The notes under the pieces are model-generated. The model searched no databases. It worked only from the letters and a program-made list of their open reading frames with translations, and had not been told where the DNA came from. Shown here piece by piece: positions 47,591 through 56,601 of a DNA stretch of 64,000 nt. Within the stretch, counting starts at the first letter, position 1. Each line of letters begins with the position of its first letter. This stretch comes from Bryopsis sp. KO-2023 (taxonomy: Eukaryota; Chlorophyta; Ulvophyceae; Bryopsidales; Bryopsidaceae), in NCBI GenBank assembly GCA_030272585.1, contig BSYQ01000012.1:186001-250000 (forward strand), in the 5' to 3' direction. Both the position numbers and the translations under genes were made by a program.

Positions 47591-49918
47591 AACAAGGAGT
47601 TGGAAAAGAGAGGCTGATGCAGCAACCTATAGCACGGATTTGACTGAGGTGCTGATGCAGCAACCGACAACAAGGAGTTGGAAAAGAGGGGCTGATGCCA
47701 CAGCCCACAACAAAGGAGCATCAAGAGTTGCAGCCAAAAGCATTGGCTATGGAGTTCTACAAGAGAACACCCACTTTTATCAGTGGCAAGAATGCAACTG
47801 CATGCCGAGAGAGATGATACTATCGCGGACATGGAGCGACGCGAGAGCAATTACAGTAAAATACATATGATGAAACCCAGACCACTAAGAGAGAAGTGCC
47901 TTGAGCCTCTCTCAAGACTAGTGGCGGGGTTGAAGAAGGGAATGGCCAACAGAGTTCATGTGATAACAAGGAGAGAAGTGCCTTACGGCCACTCTCAGAA
48001 CTTGTGGTGCAGCCGCGGAGATCAAAAGGGGTTGAGAGAGAGATCCCCCTGATGAATGAGAAAGTGCTCAGGCTGGGCCGCCTGTACCGAGTTTCAAGGA
48101 GTTGAGACAAGCAAGAACGCACAAAGAACAAGCGAGCCTTGGGGCCACTTGTACTCAATTGTGGGAACAGGAAGAGCCATAGCCTATAGCCTATAGGCCA
48201 CCTGTCGCCAAGAATAGGGGAGTGTGGGATGGGTTCCCTCCCGATTCTGAACCAATTGAGAGCTTAGGCAGAGCTAATAGCCACCTAAGGTCAGTGCACG
48301 ACTATCGCCTAGAGCCACCTGTAGAAGGTTTGAGGAGAGCCGACTCGACGGAGGGCCCCTCCAGATTTCAAGAATTATTTGTTACCTCCAAAAAGCGGTC
48401 GAACGTTTGTCGCCGCCTCTTGGAGAAGCACCCATACGACGTCAACGGCGCTTGGATATTATCCACACACACTTTAGCGTCAAACGGGTAGCTCCCGTAG
48501 TGTTACAGCCGTACCGGTGTTTCACGTAGGGGTTGAGAAAACTTCCCCCATGACTTAAGTGTAGGAAGATTGCAAAGGGAGTAGAGCTAACTGGAGCTTC
48601 TTCTGTAGGCAATATGGTGGTGTGAACTATATTTATCAAATATATGGGATTTATCTTACATCCCGTGAGCTCTCAGGACTGAACGAGCCCACGTACGCCT
48701 TGTCTATCGCTTTGACTGGTTGCCGACCATTAAAAGCAAGGTGAATGGTGCAACACCATTGGTGATGTCAGATTTTCCCAAGCTCAGTGAAGATGTTCAA
48801 GAATACAACACTGTGAATGCAACGATTGTGCTACAATCGATACGGAGAATGGAATTGGATTACCTTGGAAGAAGAACATGCAAGGCTTGCATGTTCCTGG
48901 AGGTTCAGAGGAATGGCGAGATCCACTGCCACTGAAGTGAAGATTCCTCACTGAAGAATCACAAAAAGCTTCTACTCAATCTCCCTGAGTATATTGCTTC
49001 CTTATCTCCGTTGCACAAGACGGCGGTGCAATGCCGTGAGTGTGGTTTGTTTCTGAACATTCCCTTCGATATTGATGATTGTTTATATCGTTGTGATCAC
49101 TCGTGGCAACATTGATTGCCCCTCACTCAGTTTTGAATCCTATTGTTAGGCAAGGGACTGCCTAAAGCTGGTGGGGAGGGGGCTTTCAGCGGGTTTTTCA
49201 ACACGAGTTTAGTGCAGCAAGTGTATGGTTTATTTTTGGGACATCAGTCTCGGGGCTGATGTTGTTTTGAGCATCTGATGTTGAGTCTCACTTGGGACAA
49301 TGAGGCTTGATGACTGGAAAAAAAGAACATATGATTTTGAGTTCCACTTGGAACAGTGGGGCTTGATGAATGGGGAACGAGAGAGTATGGAATGAAAGAA
49401 AAGGGAAGGAACAGAGTGAGAGTGAATATTTTGTGGATACCCACAGAAGGCAGCAAAATTTCTGAAGGGAAAAAATGCTATGGAAATTTTCAGGCATTCA
49501 TTTGGTGCCCCAATGAAGGGAGCACAAGTAAAAAAAAAAAGAAAAAAAAAAGAGAAAACATGAGAGCAACCCTCTGGATATTTTATTTTATTTTCAGGTG
49601 CCTCGTTGGTGGGAGCACATAATTCCAGAGAGGGAAGAATAGTGGACAGAGTTGGTTAATTTTCTGGTAGCCCTTGAGGGCAATGGAACCAACTGGATGT
49701 TTCTATTGAAGTGCTGAGAATCGAATCAGTTCGTTGACATGAAACTGATTCAAATGAATGTTTCGGATATCTCGAACTTTGTTGGAGGTTAGAACATATT
49801 GTGGAGAACAATATGGTTCTCTGAACATTGCTTTTGATGTTCTTGAAGTATCAAGAGGTTGTCAAAACTCGACAGCAGTGGAACATGTTGTAATAAGCGT
49901 GGATTAAGGAGAGTACAT
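47591..49918 (+). other. Interior of element C, right part (non-coding)
   Basis: Contains degenerate copies of the 37-bp repeat, then repeated gccacct-containing modules (47870-48350). No supported gene. Confidence 0.4.
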
Positions 49919-50118
49919 CGCAGAAATTCTGGAGTGCGATGGAAGTGCAGAAATTCTGGAGTATTGAAGTGCAAGAATTCTGGATTCTGGAAATGCAAAA
50001 ATTCTGGAGAATGGAAGTGCAGAAATTCTGGAGAAAGCTTGATGATGGAGACTGCATTGCAGAAATTCTGGAGAAAGCTTGATGATGGAGACTGCATTGC
50101 AGAAATTCTGGAGTGCAA
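49919..50118 (+). repeat. Degenerate gcagaaattctggag repeat array
   Basis: At least seven copies of a unit containing (g)caaaattctggag, including two exact 40-bp units starting at 50019 and 50059. Non-coding. Confidence 0.8.
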
Positions 50119-50334
50119 TCGAGGTGAAGAAACTTGCAGTTCGGGAAAGCAAACAGCGGGACTCCATAAAAGCTTATGCGCTGTCGAATCAAGAGATCAG
50201 AAGCCAAGGAATTAAGTGAAGCTGGAATGTGACAAACTGGAGAGTCTCTAGTGGAGACAAATCAGGCTGCAGCATGGTGCAGCAGCAGCAATCCATGGGA
50301 GTCTCAAGTGATGATAAACGAGGTTGCGTTAGAT

Positions 50335-50337
<3 letters not shown>

Positions 50338-50391
<54 letters not shown>
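50338..50391 (+). repeat. (CAG)n microsatellite
   Basis: About 17-18 uninterrupted trinucleotide units within element C. Confidence 0.95.
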
Positions 50392-50392
<1 letters not shown>

Positions 50393-50928
50393 TCCAAATA
50401 TTGCAAGAAGAGGAGCTCTGGAAACTCAAGAGCAGAGAAAGGATATTTCAGTGTGCGGAAGAGAGATTTGAAAGAAATAAAATAAAAAAAAAAGAAAGCT
50501 GATTTTTCAAAAGATTATTCAGTGACTTGGAGGTGAATGAATGGTTCAAAGAAAGAGCATGATTAGTTGTCCTTTCACCTGGTTTGAGAAAAGATATATA
50601 TGAGCAAAGGAAAACATTGGTGGAATACTTGATGGACAGAAGTATATTTCTGGAGTGATACAAGATGATTTTCTGAATGTTAAAGGATTTTCTTTTCAGC
50701 CAGATGTTTTTCATTTTCATTTTCAGTTTGAAATAGAGAGATGATTTTCTCGATTTTATGGACAAAGCGAAAGAAAATATTATGCCAGTCTCGTACTCTT
50801 TTCGTGTTTGGACACTGAAAGATATTCTGATTTGGATTGTGAGATGCCTTATGGATTGTGATACTTTATGCAACGGGTTTTATTTGAGACATGCTCTCCA
50901 CGGCAGTGTTGGAACTTACTGCCAACCT

Positions 50929-50940
50929 GGTGGGGAGGAA
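50929..50940 (+). promoter_or_regulatory. Polypurine tract of element C
   Basis: ggtggggaggaa immediately before the right LTR, the expected plus-strand priming site. Confidence 0.7.
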
Positions 50941-51583
50941 TGTAACGGTTGGTTATCGCAGCACTCGAGCTGGAACTACAAGAGTAGTTGCCATGCTTCC
51001 TGCAGCTGAAAAAGGGAAGGTTGCAAGAGTGCAACGTGTAGGAGCAGCGTGCGAGAGTGCGGCGTGTAGGAGTGCAGCGTGCAGCGGTGCAGCGTGCAGC
51101 GGTGGATGCAGCGTGCAGCAGTGCAGAGGTGCAGCGGTGCAGCGGAGTAGAGGTGCAGAGATGCAGAGGTGCAGAGGTGCAGAGGTGCAGAGGTGCAGAG
51201 GTGCAGAGGTGCAGAGGTGCAGTAGTGCGACACCCTTGGAGTCACGACTACAACCAAGCTCGATGGAGTTTGATGGATGATGATGTGGCAGCCATCAAAG
51301 TCGAGTTGTCAATTGGACGTGTGAGTTCTCGTGGAATAGGGGCACGTTCACAGTTGAGGTGGCAAGGAGATGTGTGAATTCCTAGTGAATAGTGACACGT
51401 CGACAGGAACAAGGGTTTGATGCGCTGTGGCGCTAGGGTATAAGAGTGTGGAAGGAAAAGGTCGTTGTATCTTCTTTATAACTTTATTCTTGTAAGGAAG
51501 TTCTATCTAACGAGACGCTTGAGGAAGGCACTCGTCCTCCTCTAGGAGGGCGAGGGGACCTTGAAAAAAGTAGCCTCGTTTCA
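50941..51583 (+). repeat. 3' LTR of element C
   Basis: 643 bp; matches the left LTR except for one extra gcagaggt unit in its internal array. Confidence 0.94.
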
Positions 51584-53543
51584 GGTGGAGTTTTTAGCTC
51601 CTTTCAGGTTCCAAACTGTTCACATCCCTGGAAAGGATAATGTGGTGGCTGATGCCCTCTCCAGATGTCCACATCCAGTGGATCCAAGGGATTCTGGCAG
51701 TGGAGGGGGAGATTTGAAGGCATCTACACCAAATGGCACACCAAAAACTCTTGTGATGCATGATGGCAAAGTTCAGAGGTACCAAGGCTTGGGGGCCTGG
51801 GGAGAGAATCATCCACAGGATCTTGTGTTTGATGAACAACCAGGAGAGCCATTGGGTTCCAGATTGGTGAAGGTTACTGGATGCCAAACTGGAAAGCTGC
51901 CTGAGAGACTGAAAACAGATGTGATGCCAAGTGATGCAAGAGGAGGTACCAAAAGGGGTACTGTAAATGAATTGTCAAGATCTGATGAACAAATCAATGC
52001 ACTGGAGAAAACATCCATGGAACCTATGGCTCAAGGGAGTCCACAAGAGGTTGCTGATGCCCAGAAGAATGATAACAATTGCAAGGAAATCCTGAAGAGA
52101 TTGGACTCTGACATCCAGACCCAAAGGGTGTTCAAGATGTCTGCTGATGGAGTTCTACAGACTGTGGAAGGGAAGATTGTTGTGCCACAGAGTCTGAAAG
52201 CAATGGTGATGAAGGAAGGGCATGACAGTTTGCTTGGAGGACACAAAGGAAAGGAGAGAACCTTGTCCACACTACAGCAAAATTTCTGGTGGAAAAAGAT
52301 GTCTCAAGAAGTGGCCCAGTATTGCAGGAGCTGTCCTGTATGCCAGAAGACTAAATCATCTACTCAGAAGATTGCTGGAGATCTACAACCACTGCAAATT
52401 CCCAACAGGAGATGGAGCTCTGTAAGCTTGGATCTCATCACAGGACTACCAAGAACTGAGAGAGGGAAGGATGCTATAGTGGTATTTGTGGATAGGATGT
52501 CAAAGATGTCCCATTTTTGTGCTACTGAGGGGACCATTGGAGCAACTGGGATGGCTAAACTACTGTTTGAAGAGGTCTGGAGGTATCATGGGATGCCTCA
52601 GGATCTGGTGTCTGATAGGGATGCCAGATTCACATCTGAGTTGTGGAAGGAATTGATGAAGCTGGTGGGTACTACATTGAAGATGTCATCTGCCAGACAT
52701 CCACAGTCAGATGGCCAGACTGAAAGGCTCAACAGAATATTGGAAGAGAGCTTAAGAGCTTATGTGAGTCATTCCCAAACAGATTGGGATTTGAAATTGA
52801 GTGCAGCTGAGTTTGTGTACAACCAAGGGAAGCAGTCAAGTACTGGGTATAGCCCATTCTACTTGAACTCTGGAGAAGAACCTTTGGTGCCTGCAGCCTT
52901 GTTGGGGAGGAAGAAAATTGAGACACCCATCAGAGGTGTAGATGAAATCTTGAATGACCTGAAGATGGATGTGGAGGTGGCCAAGACATGCATTGCCAGA
53001 GCTCAGAACAGACAGAAGCAGAATGCTGATAAACACAGAAGAGTAGATGAGTTCAAGGTGGATGACATGGTCCTCCTCAGTACCAAGGACTTGAAGCTGG
53101 CTGGAGACAGATGCAAGAAGCTTGGACCCAAATATGTGGGACCATACAGAGTGCTGAAGAGAGTGGGCCAAGTGGCCTATGAATTGGAAGTACCCCAGCA
53201 GTGGAGTCTACATCCAGTGTTCCACATCTCAAAGTTAAGAAGATTCCACCAGGATGAGCAGTATGGGGAAAGGGAACCCAACCCAGTGCCACCTGAGATT
53301 ATTGATGGAAACACAGAGTTCCATGTGGAGAGATTCCTGGATCACAGAGAGGTCAAGAGAGGCAGAGGCAGGGGGAGAACTGCAAGGGAATTTTTGATCA
53401 GATGGCAAGGATATGACAGGGGCCATGATAGCTGGGAGCCTATCAGGAACCTGGAGAACTGTCCTGACATTGCAGCAGCATACTTCCAGCAAAAACACTT
53501 GGAAGCAACAGAGCAGGAGAAGAAAGTTTGGAAGTGGAGATAA
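51584..53543 (+). pseudogene. pol: Pol of element A, part 3: RNase H end, integrase and chromodomain
   Basis: After the duplicated ggtgg the frame continues in phase. It encodes the last strand of RNase H (HIPGKDNVVADALSR), the HHCC integrase finger (HKGKERTLSTLQQNFWW ... CPVCQK), the catalytic core (FVDRMSKMSHF, VSDRDARFTS, HPQSDGQTERLNRI), the GPY/F-type region (KYVGPYRVLKRVGQVAYEL) and a chromodomain (FLIRWQGYDRGHDSWEP). The stop is at 53541-53543. No CpG occurs from 51589 to the LTR at 53864. Apart from the two insertions the gene looks undamaged. Confidence 0.93.
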
Positions 53544-53863
53544 GAGGACTTCAAGAGCTGAAGAGTGAGTAAATGAGAGATATCTCTGAAGAGACATGGG
53601 AATGAGAGAAGAATTTCAGTCTATGATTGTTGGGGGTTCAGGGGAGATGGTGTTAGTGCTGATACCAGATCAGCTGTTTTCTTTTCTACTGTCTTTGGGA
53701 TGGTCTTTCAGATGGGGCTTTTTCCTTTTGCTTTTTGGGAGGTCTTTGGGATTTTTCCTTCTTGCTTTTGGGGGAGTGCTCTATTTCTTTCTTGCTGGAG
53801 TTTGTATGTGCTAGTTGGTGACCTTAGGTCTGGGGCCCAGATCTCTAAGGTCAGGGGGAGTCT
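53544..53863 (+). other. 3' untranslated region and polypurine tract of element A
   Basis: T-rich non-coding sequence ending in aaggtcagggggag (53847-53860), the probable polypurine tract, three bases before the LTR. Confidence 0.65.
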
Positions 53864-54236
53864 TGTGACAGTTTAGTTCTAAAGGGAGAGGTGGGATTCG
53901 ATCCCTAGACCTCTCGGTGACAATGATAGTAACGGTCGCACTAGCGAACCAGTGGGCGACGGTGGTTACAGAGGTCGGATCGGTTATGTAGCCGACTGAC
54001 CGATAACGTAACAGGAACAGTGATAGTGTGACGGATGGATGAGTGTGTGAGTGACTGTATCCGGACGGTGTAGTTCGGGGTCACAGAAGTGAGAGTTACA
54101 GCCAGTTACGGTTGGGACCGTTGACGGGATTCGAACCCGGGTCAACGGTTGACGAGTCTTAAGGCGCTAGGCCTTTGGACCGTGTGTTCACGCTTGTAAT
54201 ATTCCCATTTGTCTATCCGACCCCCGTCTCTTTACA
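53864..54236 (+). repeat. 3' LTR of element A
   Basis: 373 bp, TGTGACAG ... TTTACA, matching 27641-28013 except for t/c at the third base. Followed by aatac, the insertion duplication. Confidence 0.95.
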
Positions 54237-54241
54237 AATAC

Positions 54242-54516
54242 CTTAACCCAAACAGCAATAAAAACCTTTATCGTTTAAGGGCGAAAAACAAACGGCCCAT
54301 TGTCCAGAGAATCCTCGATACGAAACCCACAGCATAACAGTTTAACCTTGTTCGATTGTTTACCCATCACCCAAACTGCTTCAAAGCAAAACAAAAGAAA
54401 ATACCCAATAAGAAAAATACCGTTCATCACCCGACGGTCGCAACCCATACCAACACCCACAATAACGAAACTGTAAAGTTCCCCCATCCTGCGAACTGCT
54501 CAAAGCGCCGCGCGCT
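54242..54516 (-). other. 3' untranslated region of element E, right portion
   Basis: Non-coding continuation of 27431-27640, separated by element A. It lies between the extra ORF and the polypurine tract of E. Confidence 0.55.
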
Positions 54517-55797
54517 TTAGCGCTGCGAACGCGAACGCGTCATCGGACCTCCCTTGACGTCCGAGACGTCTGCTGAGTCTGGAACGGGAGCTGGTGCTGA
54601 TACTGTGACGATGGGTGGATGCGCGGGCTCGATGACGATAGCGTCGGCTCCCCTGACCGGTGTTGATGCAGCCGCGGACTTGGCTCGCACTCGTGTCGTC
54701 GGTACAGGCAGCCCCTGTGTCGTGTAGTAGCCCGTCGTCCAATCCTTGATCTGCTGTTTATATTTCCCGGGCCATCTCTTTCCAAGTTCCTCTTTGTGGC
54801 AATTGGGGCACACCGTGAGCGGGTCGGAAAACCCTGGTACTGGCATGATGCCCACGCCGTCGTCCCTGCCCGACACAAGCTGGGCCACCGTCGGCGTTAT
54901 GCCGCGCGCAAAGAATGTCCCTGCTCGGACCGCCAGCCTTGTTCCCACGTTGTGCGTTAGGCACAGCAAATGCCCCTTCTCGCACATAGGGCGGTCCAGG
55001 CCGGGACGAGGAAATGGCCTCCCTTGCGCGCATGCAGCGCAATTGAACATCGTGACCGGCTTCGGCGATGGTGGCGACAGTGGCTCCTTGTCTACATCCA
55101 TTGCCCCTGGTTTGGGCTCTTTGTCGCTTTTCTTTCCGCCACCGCTTTCTGCCTGTGTCCGCAACGTTGCGCGGAGTTTGCCTAGCTCGGGAAGGTTTCC
55201 ATAGAGGTCGTCGTCATCCTCCCCCTTCTCCTCCCCCTCTCCTTGAATCTCCGGCGGGCCTTCCTCGGAGTCGCAAATCTCCTCAGGCGCGTCCGTTTCC
55301 TGGGCCTCGTCGTCGATCAGGTGGCGCAGGCGGAGCAGCTTCCTTCTGGGCTTAAAGCTCCGGCTCCGCTTCTGACGCCATCGAGAGGGAGGAGGAGGAG
55401 CCATCGTGGTTGCTGGATCCGGAGTTGACGTGACGGTGGGAACGCTGGAGGCAAAGACGGTGCCATAGCACGACACAAGGCCGGCTGACAACGCGTCGAT
55501 GGCTGCTCGGGAAGCTTGCGCTAATGCTTCCTCTTTCCTCCTGTCATGTGGTGCGGGTGCTTTGGCTACTGCGAGCTCCGCGCGTAACCCCCTCACACGT
55601 TCCTCGGCCGTTCTCCCTCGCTGTTCCCAGCTTTCCAACTCCGTAACCCGACGCTCACTTTGCAGCGCTCTATTACGCCAGACGTCGACTTCCTCTTGGA
55701 GGGTGGCGTTTTCTTCCTTTAACGTCGCCACTTCTTTCCCGAGCGCTTCCGTTGCCTCTTCCACGAAGCGTTTCACCATGCCCTCGAAATCGCTCAT
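54517..55797 (-). CDS. Extra 3' ORF of element E: coiled coil plus Cys/His cluster
   Basis: 426 residues from ATG 55797 to TAA at 54519-54517, in the orientation of E and between its pol and 3' LTR. Residues 1-100 form a coiled coil (TLKEENATLQEEVDVWRNRA). A basic patch (KRSRSFKPRRK) and an acidic Glu/Asp block follow. The C-terminal half has CAAC, then MCEKGHLLCLTH, then CPNC, the same C-x2-C / C-x-x-x-H-x-x-C-x-x-H / C-x2-C order as the ORF in element B. Overall sequence similarity to the B protein is low, so this is a shared layout rather than a recent copy. No retroviral domain. Function unknown. Confidence 0.85.
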   Translation of the reverse strand: MSDFEGMVKRFVEEATEALGKEVATLKEENATLQEEVDVWRNRALQSERRVTELESWEQRGRTAEERVRGLRAELAVAKAPAPHDRRKEEALAQASRAAIDALSAGLVSCYGTVFASSVPTVTSTPDPATTMAPPPPSRWRQKRSRSFKPRRKLLRLRHLIDDEAQETDAPEEICDSEEGPPEIQGEGEEKGEDDDDLYGNLPELGKLRATLRTQAESGGGKKSDKEPKPGAMDVDKEPLSPPSPKPVTMFNCAACAQGRPFPRPGLDRPMCEKGHLLCLTHNVGTRLAVRAGTFFARGITPTVAQLVSGRDDGVGIMPVPGFSDPLTVCPNCHKEELGKRWPGKYKQQIKDWTTGYYTTQGLPVPTTRVRAKSAAASTPVRGADAIVIEPAHPPIVTVSAPAPVPDSADVSDVKGGPMTRSRSQR

Positions 55798-56085
55798 GGT
55801 TGTTCTCGGCTTCGGTTGCGGAATAACTGCTGCCGATAGTTTTTATTTTAATCTCGCTGAGGGTTCCTTCAATAGTCGGCTTTCGGAACCACTATTATTC
55901 TTGCTGACCTAATCGCCTCGTACTTCGTACCGCCGAAGTATCGCCTGATGTGAAAGTGGATAGGAGTTTCCCTCCGGGTTCCATCACATCCCCCCTTGGG
56001 CTGTCCCATACCAGCCAAGGTTCCGTAATGACCCCTTCATCACATGTCCAACTCCTCCATCACCACCTTCCACCCATCTTAGCGT
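55798..56085 (-). other. Spacer between pol and the extra ORF of element E
   Basis: About 290 bp with no long frame; equivalent to the 450-bp spacer in B. Confidence 0.35.
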
Positions 56086-56309
56086 TTACTTCCGGCCCGG
56101 CCCGGCCGCGTTCCTCTTTGAGAACTCGGCCAGCCGTTCAGCACAATGGGTGAGGTTTTCGGCCGGCTCCCATGTCGCTTCATGGGCCGGATATCCTTTC
56201 CACAATACCAGGTACTTTTTCCTGGCCCCTTTCCCTTTGGCTCGGAGCACCGACTCCACCTCAAACTCCTCAGCTCCTGTCAACTCATCCACCAGGGCCG
56301 GGCCGGGTG
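56086..56309 (-). pseudogene. pol: Pol of element E, C-terminal part (chromodomain)
   Basis: Encodes a complete chromodomain (EFEVESVLRAKGKGARKKYL, then WKGYPAHEATWEP) and the stop at 56086. Element D separates it from the integrase part at 62976; the codon phase matches across the insertion once one copy of gggtg is discounted. Confidence 0.9.
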
Positions 56310-56461
56310 TGATATGACCGACTGGGGTTAGGGTCAGACATAGTGGTGTTATGTCGGACAGAACGGTTAGAGTTGGTGACTTAAGGGACAAGAACGGGTT
56401 GTAAAATTATTATCACGGCTGATTGTGCCAACGGGTGTGGGATCCCGGTTTGGCCTTAACA
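56310..56461 (+). repeat. 5' LTR of element D
   Basis: 152 bp, TGATATGACC ... CCTTAACA; no differences to 62824-62975 seen by eye. Unusually short for a Ty3/gypsy LTR. Confidence 0.96.
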
Positions 56462-56463
56462 AC

Positions 56464-56475
56464 TGGTTTCGGAGC
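56464..56475 (+). promoter_or_regulatory. Primer-binding site of element D
   Basis: tggtttcggagc two bases after the LTR; the same 12-base core as in A, B and C, after which the sequences diverge. Confidence 0.75.
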
Positions 56476-56601
56476 ATTGGTTGGCTCCACTGCCGGGCAT
56501 ATTCGTGGGACGTTCCCTGTTGTCGCTACTCCACGCACACCCCCACCCTCTCGACTGGAAAGAAAAAGAAAAGAGCCAGAAATCCAAGAACCGGGTCAAA
56601 C

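Larger units (their letters stand above)
42364..51583 (+). mobile_element. Element C: non-autonomous LTR retrotransposon (LARD-like)
   Basis: 9,220 bp, inserted in the RNase H region of A; duplication ggtgg at 42359-42363 and 51584-51588. LTRs are 635 and 643 bp and the 8-bp difference is one repeat unit. A primer-binding site and polypurine tract are present and set the plus orientation. The interior (42999-50940) has no gag, protease, RT or integrase that I can find, only short frames and tandem repeats. It must use proteins from an autonomous relative, probably a Ty3/gypsy element with the same primer tRNA. Confidence 0.9.
27641..54236 (+). mobile_element. Element A: Ty3/gypsy chromovirus carrying nested elements B and C
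   Basis: Bounded by 373-bp LTRs and the perfect 5-bp duplication aatac (27636-27640 and 54237-54241). Without B and C it would be about 7.3 kb. Order: LTR, primer-binding site, gag, protease, [B], RT-RNase H, [C], end of RNase H, integrase, chromodomain, polypurine tract, LTR. The two LTRs differ, as far as I can see by eye, only at their third base. Both insertions fall in pol and leave the frame in register, so A was intact when it was hit. Confidence 0.95.

Noticed and set aside
50251-50502. Poly-Gln, poly-Ser or poly-Ala protein over the CAG run
   Set aside because: All frames are open simply because of the trinucleotide repeat; no coding context on either side.
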